Source of the DNA: Chlorobium sp.
GTDB lineage: Bacteria; Bacteroidota; Chlorobiia; Chlorobiales; Chlorobiaceae
NCBI GenBank assembly: GCA_028280025.1
Contig: JANQMO010000033.1
Location: 26,708-90,707, forward strand
Direction: 5' to 3'
Length of the DNA: 64,000 nucleotides
Shown here: positions 51,424 through 60,044 of the stretch, in pieces
How the letters are laid out: each line of letters opens with the position of its first letter
How positions within the stretch are numbered: the stretch's first letter is position 1
Notes under the pieces: generated by a model
What the model was told of the DNA's origin: nothing
The model's input: only the letters and a program-made list of their open reading frames with translations
The model's database searches: none
Translations under genes and position numbers: made by a program

Positions 51424-54076
51424 AGACATCAAGATGAGGATCGTCGCGGAGAATGCCGCTGATAAAGCGGTAAAACAGTTCGCCAGATCGATCAAAAATG
51501 TCGACAAGAATGTCGGTGTGCTGAGCGGCAATTTGAAAGCCCTGGGCGGTATCGCTGTCGGGGCTTTTGCTGTTCAGGGTATCCGGAAGGTGAACGATTT
51601 CCTCCAAGATTCGGTAAGACTTGCGCAGATACAGCAGGACGCCGAGCACAAACTCGCGACCTCGATCGGCTATCACTCGCAGGCACTTCTCGATCAAGCT
51701 TCGGCCCTGCAACAGGCTACGACATACGGGGACGAGGCCATTATTCAGCAACAGGCTTACCTTGCGGCCATCGGGATGACTGAGCGACAGATTCGGGAGA
51801 TGATCCCGGCGGCTCTCGATCTTGCGACGGGGGCGAATATGTCGCTCGAATCAGCGACAAAAAACCTCGCTAAGACATACTCCGGACTAACAGGCGAACT
51901 CGGGGAAAGCGTCGGGCAGTTAAAGACGCTGTCAAAAGAGCAGTTACAGGCAGGGGAAGGTGTTAAGCTCGTGGCTCAGATTTTCCAGGGGCAAGCGTCA
52001 TCCGCCGCGGAAACGTATTCCGGTCGACTTGAGCAGCTATCGAATAAATACGGGGATCTGAAAGAAGATGTCGCGGAAGCAATTCTTGACTCCGGTGCGT
52101 TCGAGGCGGCTCTCGACTCGCTTAATCCTGCCGTCGATGAGCTTACACAGTACATCGTCGACCATAAAGACGAGATCGGGGAGTTTGCGGTCGGCCTTGT
52201 CGGCATGGCGGTCGGAGCGGGTAAGGGGGCGATGAAGATTGCGGACGAGCTGACTCCGGCACTCGAAACGCTTGGAGGGATGATTCAGTGGGTGACAGAC
52301 AAGGCGAGCGATATACCCGGAGGATGGGAAACGCTTCTCGGTCTTGCGATTGGCTCACGGTTCGGACCGGTAGGGGCTGCGATCGGAAGCTCGACCGGAT
52401 TTATTGCTGGCATGTTGTTCGACCTGGCCCGAGAAAACGAGTACGTTCTCGGGATGAAATCAAATCTCTACACTCCGCCGGGCGAGGATCCGGAATTCCG
52501 TCCTCTGAGGCCCGGAGAATTGCCCTATCTGTTAAGCGAGGATGAGGCGGATATGATGATCGCTTATGCGACTCCGTATACAGGCAAAAAAACAGGAGGC
52601 GGTTCTTCCAACAATGCTGCGACAACGAGAGCACAAAAAGAGAAAGAGACGGCTCGTAAAAGATGGAATCAGCTTTTACAGCAGACAATCGAATGGAACA
52701 AGAAAGAGACCGAGTCGATCGAAGGATTGTATGAAGCTGATCAGAAGCGGCAGAAGACCCTGTATAACCTGGCGATCCTGAGAAACGCCGATATCATATC
52801 ACTGACAGAGTACGAGGAACGGGTCATCGAGGCGGAACAAGCTCTTGAACTGTTCAAGGCAACACAAGACGCTGTCCTGATGTCCGATATCGGGAAAATG
52901 ATCGAGGAAAACGCCGACATCTTCGGCGACTTCTCGGACGAGGTTCAAGACGAGTCTGACGATATCGTACAGGCTGTTGAAGGGATCGCCTCCGCTCTTT
53001 CCGGGTTGACGGATTCAGGGATCGAGGGACTCAATTATTTAACTGCAGCCGTGCAGGCCTTTTCGAAATCGGGCTCTGAGCTTGAGGGCGCGTTAAATGT
53101 CGTCGGTTTCGTCGGTGCAAATATCGGCGGATCGACTGGTGCGACCATATCTGCAGCTGCTTCGGGTGCCCTTGCCGGTTCAGCGCTCGGACCGGTCGGC
53201 GCAGCTGTCGGCGGCGTTGTCGGACTTGTATCCGGACTGTTCGGCGGTGATGATGAGGAAAAACGCAGGCGCGAACAAGAACGTCTGGAGCGTGAGCGGA
53301 GAATAAAGGAGCAGCGTCGCCTGGTAAACGAAGAGATCGATGAAACGATTGCTGCGATTACGTCTCCGAAGCATTTGAGGGAACTCGACGCGATCAGGAA
53401 AAAGTACGAGGAGTATTACGACGTGTTGGGCGGCACGAGGCTGTTGCGGGATGAAATGCTGACTGAAATGTCGGGTTCCGTTTTCGGGCTTACCGGGGAT
53501 AACCTTACAACGATGCTCGACGCTGTTTTCAAGGAGGCTGGGGACGAAACGGAAGCCGGACGAATTTTTGCTGACAAAATTGAGGATCAGCTGCTTGAGG
53601 GGCTTCGTGACATGGCGCTGAGCAAGGCAATAGAGGAATCGCTTATGCCGATGATGCAGCCGATTCTCAATGAGATTGTGTATGGCGCCATGACCGGCAC
53701 CATGTCCCCAGGGGAGATGGCAGACCTGGCCCTGCAGGCAAAAGAGGTTGCCGATTACATCGCCCCTGTCGTTGCTGACATTTATTCGGCCTTTGACGAT
53801 GCAGGCCTCCGCAGCATCGAGGGCAGGGCTGATGGCGGCCCGGTCATTGCCGATCGGCCATACTTCGTCGGGGAACGCGGTATTCCGGAGCTTTTTGTTC
53901 CGAGCTCAAACGGGACCATCGTTCCAGGGGATCAGCTTACTGGAGGTCGTCCGATACAGGTGGTTGTACAAGTGGGGAGCGAGGTTCTCGAAACCATTAT
54001 ACAGGATGTCGCGGATTCTCGCGTTGTAAGGGCCGAGAGGCGCCGGGGAATTGTTTTTGCCGACAGGAATATCTAA
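51407..54076 (+). CDS. Tail tape measure protein
   Basis: 889 residues, the longest late gene, overlapping the chaperone extension by 17 bases. Alternating long helices with Ala/Gln/Lys bias, then hydrophobic stretches (LVGMAVGAGKGAMKIADEL, ALAGSALGPVGAAVGGVVGLVSGLFGG), and the C-terminal motif RADGGPVIADRPYFVGERGIPELFVPSSNGTIVPGDQL that is common at the end of tape measures. It sets tail length and lies inside the tail tube until DNA ejection. Confidence 0.9.
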   Translation: MAVTAEDIKMRIVAENAADKAVKQFARSIKNVDKNVGVLSGNLKALGGIAVGAFAVQGIRKVNDFLQDSVRLAQIQQDAEHKLATSIGYHSQALLDQASALQQATTYGDEAIIQQQAYLAAIGMTERQIREMIPAALDLATGANMSLESATKNLAKTYSGLTGELGESVGQLKTLSKEQLQAGEGVKLVAQIFQGQASSAAETYSGRLEQLSNKYGDLKEDVAEAILDSGAFEAALDSLNPAVDELTQYIVDHKDEIGEFAVGLVGMAVGAGKGAMKIADELTPALETLGGMIQWVTDKASDIPGGWETLLGLAIGSRFGPVGAAIGSSTGFIAGMLFDLARENEYVLGMKSNLYTPPGEDPEFRPLRPGELPYLLSEDEADMMIAYATPYTGKKTGGGSSNNAATTRAQKEKETARKRWNQLLQQTIEWNKKETESIEGLYEADQKRQKTLYNLAILRNADIISLTEYEERVIEAEQALELFKATQDAVLMSDIGKMIEENADIFGDFSDEVQDESDDIVQAVEGIASALSGLTDSGIEGLNYLTAAVQAFSKSGSELEGALNVVGFVGANIGGSTGATISAAASGALAGSALGPVGAAVGGVVGLVSGLFGGDDEEKRRREQERLERERRIKEQRRLVNEEIDETIAAITSPKHLRELDAIRKKYEEYYDVLGGTRLLRDEMLTEMSGSVFGLTGDNLTTMLDAVFKEAGDETEAGRIFADKIEDQLLEGLRDMALSKAIEESLMPMMQPILNEIVYGAMTGTMSPGEMADLALQAKEVADYIAPVVADIYSAFDDAGLRSIEGRADGGPVIADRPYFVGERGIPELFVPSSNGTIVPGDQLTGGRPIQVVVQVGSEVLETIIQDVADSRVVRAERRRGIVFADRNI

Positions 54077-54095
54077 CAACTGAAACTGAAAAAAG

Positions 54096-54569
54096 ATGAG
54101 TAAAGACAAGGTTGTGCTCGATACCGAACTCGTTATCGAGATCAAGGATAAGGACGGAAAGGTTCTCGACAAGACGATCACGAAGAACACGCTTACCAAT
54201 TCAGGACTCGCAGTCGCCGCCGGTCTTTACGGGGGAGTCGCTTCACAGGATGCGTTTACATATCTCGCTCTTACGGCGGACGACACGACCCCGGTTGCTG
54301 GGGATACTGCACTTACAGGAGAGATATCAGCGAACGGTTTCTCACGCGCTGCCGCTACTGTGTTGAGGGTGACAACTACGCAGCCCAACGATACAACCCA
54401 GTTGTATAAAGAGTGGACGGCAACCGGCTCTCAGACGATCAAAAAGGTCGGGTTCTTTAATGCAAACTCGGGTGGAGTCATGGGAGGAAGCGCCCTCACG
54501 GGGACAAAGGATATGCTTTCCGGGCAGATGCTCGCGATTACCTACAAAATCAAACATTCGGCGGCATAA
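54096..54569 (+). CDS. Hypothetical tail protein
   Basis: 157 residues, beta-rich, Thr/Ala-rich, few charged stretches (LTADDTTPVAGDTALTGEISANG). Follows the tape measure. Resembles phage decoration or tail-tip components by composition only. Confidence 0.6.
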   Translation: MSKDKVVLDTELVIEIKDKDGKVLDKTITKNTLTNSGLAVAAGLYGGVASQDAFTYLALTADDTTPVAGDTALTGEISANGFSRAAATVLRVTTTQPNDTTQLYKEWTATGSQTIKKVGFFNANSGGVMGGSALTGTKDMLSGQMLAITYKIKHSAA

Positions 54570-54973
54570 TGTGGACGCTTGAAAGTTCATGGCTCGCCTG
54601 GATGGACCACCTCGAAAATCTCGCGGGAGCCGAGGTTTGCGAGGGTCCGGACTATTGCCGGGGGTATGGCGACATCACGATTCAGGAAGGGATTGCTCTT
54701 GGGATGAAAGACACTGGGCTTCGTCGCCCTTGGGTTGAATGGGTTTTTCAGACGGTTTCCAACGGCGGTGTAGATAAGGGCGTTCGTCTTGGGCTTTTGC
54801 GATTGATGGCCGCAGATAACAAAAATTCAGCCGGATGTCGGTGTCTAAAAGTATTGAAAGAAAATCAGGACCTTACACAGCAAGAAAAAGCAATTCTTAT
54901 CGCGCGGGTTCAAAAACTGGACAGAGCAAGAAGAACCGATTCTTTTAAGGGAATGCTAAAAAGGGGCACGTAA
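54569..54973 (+). CDS. Hypothetical tail protein
   Basis: 134 residues; aromatic-rich start (MWTLESSWLAWMDHLENLAG) with a Cys pair (VCEGPDYCRG), then charged helices. Overlaps the stop before by one base and abuts the gene after. No family recognised; compare with lambda gpL/K region by position only. Confidence 0.55.
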   Translation: MWTLESSWLAWMDHLENLAGAEVCEGPDYCRGYGDITIQEGIALGMKDTGLRRPWVEWVFQTVSNGGVDKGVRLGLLRLMAADNKNSAGCRCLKVLKENQDLTQQEKAILIARVQKLDRARRTDSFKGMLKRGT

Positions 54974-56737
54974 ATGGCTGCTGATACTGGCTTGCAACTG
55001 CCCGGAACGGTTTTGGATGTTGCGGGAACCGGTGATAGAAGTTGGTCGAATGACGACAACGCCAAAACAGAGTCGGATTCCGAATACGCGGAGTGTTTGC
55101 ATGACAAAGCCGATTATTCGAATGATTTTCGTCTTTACAATTTCGGACTGACCATACCCGCCGGTCGCGAAATAAAAGGCGTAAAGATTCAGCTTCGAAT
55201 GAGGGGCGAGGGGGCTCTCGATCCGAGGCTGAATGAGTGCTATTTGATAGAAAACGGCTCCATTCTTTCCGGATGTGAAGATAAGGGAACGGACCAATTG
55301 TTGGGCAGCAATTGGTATACGCGGACTTTAGGCGGTGAAACTGACCTCTGGAATTGCTCCTTAACGTCGGCGATCTGCAATTCTTCTACGTTCGGTATAC
55401 AAATGAAAACGTATTGCGGTGCAAACCAAAACAATTGGCATGCTCGTCTTGCTTGGGCTAAAATACAGGTGTTTTATGAGGATATCGAGACCGCCGAAGT
55501 ACAAGACGGAGCCGGAAAAAGCGAGGTTATCGAGGTTGTCGTTACGGGGTCTTTTCAGGATGGTTTGGAGCAGGACGGGAGCGCTTTTGCTCCGGAGAGC
55601 GCGGACGTAGAGGAAGAGGCCTCTTTCTCGGACTCGATCGTCGTTCATGTGGGGACGGTTATATCCGATGGAATTGTCAGGGCAGATGCTGCGGCCGTAA
55701 CACCAGAGGACGAGGGCGACGATGGAAGCGGGTTACTGCTCGCGGTTGCGTCTGATTCGGAGTATCGGAACTACAGTACAAAGGATCAAAATCTTTCGTA
55801 TCTCTGGCACGGCGTCATAACGGGTATTGACTCGATAAAGATGACGCTCTCGACGAAACACGGCGGATTTATACAGGTTTCTGCCGGGCAAGTGAGATTC
55901 ACTCCGGACGCTTTCGGGGGCCTTAATCATTGGAGTTTCTCGGACTGGCCGCCCCCTAAAACGTTGACCGCGATATTCCGATGCAAAATCCCAGGGCAAC
56001 AGTATTCTACAAAACTGTTCGAGGGGATCCTGTACCGGGCGAGGATCGGCGAGGAAACGGTTGTGTATGATGTCTATATCTCGTCATATACCGAGACGAT
56101 CCCGTCCGGGACCAGTCTCGCGAGTTGGCCGTCGACGAATACCCTTGTCGGATTCTTCTCCAAAGTGTGCGATGTCCTCGGTCTGACTCTCGATAGCTCG
56201 AAAGCAGCCGTGAGTCCCCCAGCTCTCTCTCATACCTTGCAAAACGAGAGGCTCGTGATCGATGTCGCCGACGAGGTTGCGGCTTTTTGCTGCCATTGTT
56301 TCTGGATCGAGAACGGGACACTCTATCTGCAAGCCATGGCGAACGCTAACGGAACGTTAAGCCTTCAGAATACAAACGACTATCTCCGAACTCCGAGATA
56401 CATCGATGAGGTCCCGGTTAATCGGGTCGTCGCGGAGTCGGGCGAGTACGTCGGTTCGGAGTACCCGTTCGGCAATGATTACGAACTTTCCGTGAATTAT
56501 ACCGGGGACGATAGTCAGCTGCAGGCGATATACAACCTCGTTAATGCGCTTTGGATCGACATCCCTATGCCCGTCAGCGTTGGGTGTGGCGAGTTTGTTC
56601 CTGGCAAAGAGGTGACGGTTTTGGACAATCGGCTTGCGGTTGAGTCCGAGGCTGTTCTTAAAATGAGGGCGGTCGTCTACGACTTCATGAGCAGGAAAAT
56701 AACAATCGGGGGCGACGGTTCGCTCGATCAGGTATGA
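54974..56737 (+). CDS. Tail-tip/baseplate-hub-like protein
   Basis: 587 residues in two parts. Residues about 1-170 are a beta-sandwich-like domain (FRLYNFGLTIPAGREIKGVKIQLRMRG), similar in feel to carbohydrate-binding modules. From about 250 on it changes to GVITGIDSIKMTLSTKHGGFIQVSAGQVRFTPDAF and a C-terminal hub-like region (VPGKEVTVLDNRLAVESEAVLKMRAVVYDFMSRKITIGGDG). It holds the position of tail-tip or host-binding genes. Function inferred from place. Confidence 0.6.
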   Translation: MAADTGLQLPGTVLDVAGTGDRSWSNDDNAKTESDSEYAECLHDKADYSNDFRLYNFGLTIPAGREIKGVKIQLRMRGEGALDPRLNECYLIENGSILSGCEDKGTDQLLGSNWYTRTLGGETDLWNCSLTSAICNSSTFGIQMKTYCGANQNNWHARLAWAKIQVFYEDIETAEVQDGAGKSEVIEVVVTGSFQDGLEQDGSAFAPESADVEEEASFSDSIVVHVGTVISDGIVRADAAAVTPEDEGDDGSGLLLAVASDSEYRNYSTKDQNLSYLWHGVITGIDSIKMTLSTKHGGFIQVSAGQVRFTPDAFGGLNHWSFSDWPPPKTLTAIFRCKIPGQQYSTKLFEGILYRARIGEETVVYDVYISSYTETIPSGTSLASWPSTNTLVGFFSKVCDVLGLTLDSSKAAVSPPALSHTLQNERLVIDVADEVAAFCCHCFWIENGTLYLQAMANANGTLSLQNTNDYLRTPRYIDEVPVNRVVAESGEYVGSEYPFGNDYELSVNYTGDDSQLQAIYNLVNALWIDIPMPVSVGCGEFVPGKEVTVLDNRLAVESEAVLKMRAVVYDFMSRKITIGGDGSLDQV

Positions 56738-57573
56738 AGGTGATTTCCGGAGATACGATTTTGAGTGTATCGCTCTTCTCGGGGACGGCAAACGTGAGCT
56801 ACCCGGTCGATAATGTCTTGAACGAATACCCGAGAAAGCCGTTCAAGGCGACGGGGTCAGCGGCAACGATCCGGATCGCCGAGTCGGGCGACGGCGAAGC
56901 TGTCGCTATGTTTGCAGCAAACGCAGACTCGGTGACGATTACCTCTGTTGTTGGAACGAGCGTCCTTGTAGGAGACGATGAGTCAGGAGAGGATATCGAA
57001 CTCGGTGACGATGAATCGGGGTTCACGCTCACGCTTTGCGATACCGGAGAAGAGCCGGAGGAACTCGTTTATCAGTACGTGAAGGAAAACGAAAATAACG
57101 GCGTGATCTGGATGCCGATATCGCCATCTGGATACCAGAGAACGCTCGATTTTGTTTGCACAGTCAACGCGGGGCACGTCGAGATCGGGATCATCGCGAC
57201 CGGTCCGGTTATGACTTTGCGGGAAATGGAGCGACAGACCTATCAGGAGGGTCCGGTCGACTACAGTATCGATCTCGAATTACAATCCGGAAACTTCTAC
57301 CGGGTTGACCTTGGCCGTTCCCGGCAGATTCCGGTGTCCGTTTATATGTGGGCCGGTGACGGGGATGACCCAGGGGGCGACTTTACGACCTATTTCGATT
57401 TTTATAACGATCTCGTCTTTCCTTCCGGGAAAGCTCCGAAGGCATGGCTGCTCTCGGAGTCGCTCGACCCGGCGCGATACGCACTATGGGGACGGTTTGA
57501 GGTGATGCCGAAGCTCGCGAACTGGCGTTCAGGATTCGGGATAATGTCAACGTTAATCAGGGAGATAAATTAG
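56734..57573 (+). CDS. Hypothetical tail protein
   Basis: 279 residues; ATGA overlap with the gene before. Acidic first half (GDDESGEDIELGDDESGF), then ITLREMERQTYQEGPVDYSIDLELQSGNFYRVDLGRSRQ-type beta strands (quoted from memory of the frame: MTLREMERQTYQEGPVDYSI). Tail-tip component by place. Confidence 0.6.
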   Translation: MKVISGDTILSVSLFSGTANVSYPVDNVLNEYPRKPFKATGSAATIRIAESGDGEAVAMFAANADSVTITSVVGTSVLVGDDESGEDIELGDDESGFTLTLCDTGEEPEELVYQYVKENENNGVIWMPISPSGYQRTLDFVCTVNAGHVEIGIIATGPVMTLREMERQTYQEGPVDYSIDLELQSGNFYRVDLGRSRQIPVSVYMWAGDGDDPGGDFTTYFDFYNDLVFPSGKAPKAWLLSESLDPARYALWGRFEVMPKLANWRSGFGIMSTLIREIN

Positions 57574-57575
57574 CA

Positions 57576-58370
57576 ATGTCACGAGGTATTGCGATTTTCA
57601 AGAGGACCGGCAGGACCGGCGGAAGTGCGGATAAAATTGACGGGATCGACGGAGCGACCGGCGGACCAGGCAGTACGCCTGTTCAGCAGGGGGATATTGT
57701 TCTTGATTTCGATACTGACGGCCATTTTTATCCATACGAGGCCGACGCGGATAGCGGGGTCGCGGAAAACGATCCCGATGTCATCGCTTTAGACTCAAAC
57801 GGCGGGCCGTTACGATTCATCCTTAAAAAAATCAAATATCTCGGGCAAGCAATAGCTCAATCTCTCACTATGTCAGGCGTAAACCCCCTGACGATCAATG
57901 GCGTAGCCGGAGGAAATACGCCGGTTGGTGCGATGCTTGAATGGCCGACGAATACGGCTCCGGCCGGTTGGATTTTGTGTGATGGGTCTGCAGTCAACAG
58001 AACGACGTATGCTGCTCTTTTCGCCATCATCGGAACGACATTCGGCTCCGGCGACGGGTCAACGACGTTCAACCTGCCGGATTTCCAAGGTCGCGTAGCG
58101 GTCGGGAGGGATCCCAGTGATGACGATTTCAACACTATAGGCAACAAAGGCGGAGAGAAGACTCACCAGCTTACAGTTGCTGAGATGCCAGAACACAAGC
58201 ATCCATACGTTGACAAATGGCCTGCGGGAACAGGGGACTCGGACTACGAAAACAATGGCGGTAGAGATTGGGACTACCCGCACGATGAGGAAACGGAAGA
58301 GGTCGGCGGAGACTTGCCTCACAACAACGTACAGCCGTACCTCGTCGTAAACAAGATCATAAAATACTGA
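57576..58370 (+). CDS. Tail collar-domain fibre protein
   Basis: 264 residues. C-terminal tail-collar domain: GAMLEWPTNTAPAGWILCDGSAVNRTTYAALFAIIGTTFGSGDGSTTFNLPDFQGRVAVGRD, then a His/Asp/Asn-rich tip (HKHPYVDKWPAG, NNVQPYLVVNKIIKY). This domain is common in receptor-binding tips of phage and R-type pyocin tails. The N-terminal part should attach it to the tail. It probably touches the host surface. Confidence 0.85.
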   Translation: MSRGIAIFKRTGRTGGSADKIDGIDGATGGPGSTPVQQGDIVLDFDTDGHFYPYEADADSGVAENDPDVIALDSNGGPLRFILKKIKYLGQAIAQSLTMSGVNPLTINGVAGGNTPVGAMLEWPTNTAPAGWILCDGSAVNRTTYAALFAIIGTTFGSGDGSTTFNLPDFQGRVAVGRDPSDDDFNTIGNKGGEKTHQLTVAEMPEHKHPYVDKWPAGTGDSDYENNGGRDWDYPHDEETEEVGGDLPHNNVQPYLVVNKIIKY

Positions 58371-58377
58371 GAGAACT

Positions 58378-58602
58378 ATGCCTGAGAAGTGTAACAATCA
58401 CTGTACAAAGGTTGTCACGGCGGAATGCGACATCCAGCATCTGCAAGATGATGTAACGGAAATCAAAGGCGTACAGGCCCGAATCTTTGATAAGATGGAG
58501 GAAAATTTCAAGTGGCTGCTTGCATCTGCGATAGGGGTTTTCGTGGAGTTCATAGCCATAGCTGTCTATATGTTTTTAACGCTTATACAAGGAGGTGACT
58601 AA
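58378..58602 (+). CDS. Single-TM small protein (XhlA-like, lysis cassette)
   Basis: 74 residues. A coiled-coil (CDIQHLQDDVTEIKGVQARIFDKMEENFKWLL) followed by one TM helix (AIGVFVEFIAIAVYMFLTLI) at the C-terminus: the layout of XhlA-type proteins that help a holin. One-base overlap with the endolysin. Confidence 0.65.
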   Translation: MPEKCNNHCTKVVTAECDIQHLQDDVTEIKGVQARIFDKMEENFKWLLASAIGVFVEFIAIAVYMFLTLIQGGD

Positions 58603-59162
58603 TGGCTGAGTTTCTAAGCGCCTATATCGAAACCATCGGTGACGAGGGTGGTTTCAAACTGCATAATGTGAAAGGAGATTCCGGAGGGGAAACGTTTGCG
58701 GGAATTGCAAAAAATTACCATCCGGATTGGCCTGGCTGGGCTTTGGTCTATGCAGGAAAAGGAGAGTCTGTTGAATGCCGGGAGATGGTCCGGGATTTCT
58801 ACAAGACGAAATACTGGGATGTATTTCGCGGCGATGAGATCAAACATCAGGCGATCGCCGATACCATATTCAATTTCGGCATGAATTCTTCTGTGGCCAA
58901 CAGTGTCCGATATGCTCAGTTCTGTCTCGACTGTGAACCGGACGGTATTGTCGGCCCTGTGACGCTGAAGACCATAAACCAGCTTTCAGAGCTGGAAGTG
59001 GAGTTGTTTGTCAGCCAGCATACGCTTATGAGAATCGGCCACAGGCTGAAGAGGATAACGCAGCGGCGCGATCAGGTGAAGTTTATTCGTGGATGGGTGA
59101 AACGGGATCTGGAAGAAGTGTCGAGGTTCATCAATGTCAATCAATATTTCGGAGTGCGATAA
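58602..59162 (+). CDS. Endolysin, glycoside hydrolase family 108 type
   Basis: 186 residues. The start TIGDEGGFKLHNVKGDSGGETFAGIAKNYHPDWPGW gives the catalytic Glu in EGG and the GGET loop of GH108 (N-acetylmuramidase, ZliS-like). A C-terminal peptidoglycan-binding-like part follows (FCLDCEPDGIVGPVTLKTINQL). It lacks a signal peptide, so it needs the holin encoded next to it. Confidence 0.9.
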   Translation: MAEFLSAYIETIGDEGGFKLHNVKGDSGGETFAGIAKNYHPDWPGWALVYAGKGESVECREMVRDFYKTKYWDVFRGDEIKHQAIADTIFNFGMNSSVANSVRYAQFCLDCEPDGIVGPVTLKTINQLSELEVELFVSQHTLMRIGHRLKRITQRRDQVKFIRGWVKRDLEEVSRFINVNQYFGVR

Positions 59163-59710
59163 TGGGATTTAGTCTCAAAAAGATAATAGGGACTGCTGCT
59201 CCTGCCCTGGCAACGGCACTCGGCGGGCCGCTGGCTGGAAGCGCCGTCAAGTTCCTGTCGGGCAAAATCCTCGGTAAGGATAATGGAACGGAGGATGAAC
59301 TCACGCAGGCAATCGAGGGCTGGACTCCTGCAGACCGTCTGAAACTGCAGGAAATGGATAATGAGTATAATCTCAAGCTGCAGCAGCAGGGGATCGATGT
59401 GTTTGCAATGGAAGTGCAGGACCGGCAAAGCGCCAGAAAGATGGCTGCCAGCACACAGAATCTGTGGCCGCAAATCGCTCTGGCGATAGGTTACAATATC
59501 GGTTTCTTTATTATTCTTGGTATGCTGATCGGGATGATGACAGAGGCGATCAGGCTTGAAGGGGGAGTGAAAGAGGCATTGATTCTCCTGTTAGGCGTAA
59601 TGGCCGGCGAGCTGAAGAATGTCAATGCGTTCTGGGTAGGCTCGAGCTACGGGAGCACGACCAAGACCTTTCAAGGCTTTGCTGAGAAGCTGCAGCACAA
59701 AGAATTATAG
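59162..59710 (+). CDS. Holin-type protein, GTA_holin_3TM-like
   Basis: 182 residues from the ATG at 59162, overlapping the endolysin stop. A first hydrophobic helix (GTAAPALATALGGPLAGSAVKFL), an amphipathic middle with Gln-rich stretch and QDRQSARKMA, and two strong helices (IALAIGYNIGFFIILGMLIGMM and LILLLGVMAGELKNVNAFWVG) near the end. QDRQSARKMA and the NVNAFWVGSSYGST end are those of the 3-TM holins of gene-transfer-agent type. It opens the membrane to the endolysin. Confidence 0.82.
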   Translation: MGFSLKKIIGTAAPALATALGGPLAGSAVKFLSGKILGKDNGTEDELTQAIEGWTPADRLKLQEMDNEYNLKLQQQGIDVFAMEVQDRQSARKMAASTQNLWPQIALAIGYNIGFFIILGMLIGMMTEAIRLEGGVKEALILLLGVMAGELKNVNAFWVGSSYGSTTKTFQGFAEKLQHKEL

Positions 59711-60044
59711 CGCATAGATTAAATCATATTATTAGGTATATTTTATCGACAAGAGATGGCTAAAGCCTTACAGTACAATCCTTTCGATTCCCGCCATCTC
59801 CACAAGTGAGCGGTCTTCTGAAATTCGCTGCCGTGTGACCTGCTTCAGCTTTTGTTGGTAACGCTGTGCGGGGTGTTTTTGCTGGTGAAACAGTTCCCGA
59901 AAACAGGAAAGCAATCTTCGCTCTCGATCATGCCTCCACTGTGCTCAAGTCTGGAAAACCATGCCGAAAAACAGCAGGCTCCTTAGGCCGCCTGAATCAC
60001 ATAATTGATCGAAAAAACTGTCTGACAACCGAGGGGTACTTACT
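59711..60044. other. Non-coding stretch holding attR
   Basis: The first 70 bases are AT-rich phage end. attR is at 59783-59803. The chromosomal remainder to 60044 shows no clear hairpin, terminator or gene; it would have been the original downstream flank of ssrA. Confidence 0.5.
59783..59803 (+). other. attR, right copy of the 21-bp core repeat
   Basis: Identical over 21 bases to 24935-24955. Only these 21 bases of the tmRNA gene remain here, so it marks the right boundary of the prophage. Confidence 0.92.

Larger units (their letters stand above)
24935..59803 (+). mobile_element. Siphovirus-type prophage integrated in ssrA (about 34.9 kb)
   Basis: Bounded by the 21-bp direct repeat, with the integrase at the left end and lysis genes at the right. 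The order is int, accessory/defence genes, repressor (leftward), early genes, terminase, portal, protease/capsid, connectors, tail tube, frameshifted chaperone, tape measure, tail tip, collar, lysis. This order and the GpA-type terminase and lambda-type portal indicate a long-tailed phage (siphovirus). Every expected module is present and no structural gene is visibly broken, so it may be inducible. The tape measure (889 aa) would predict a tail of very roughly 130 nm at 1.5 angstrom per residue. Confidence 0.93.

Noticed and set aside
57576..58370. Collar protein as a host adhesin outside the phage
   Set aside because: It lies in the tail operon and carries a standard phage tail-collar domain.
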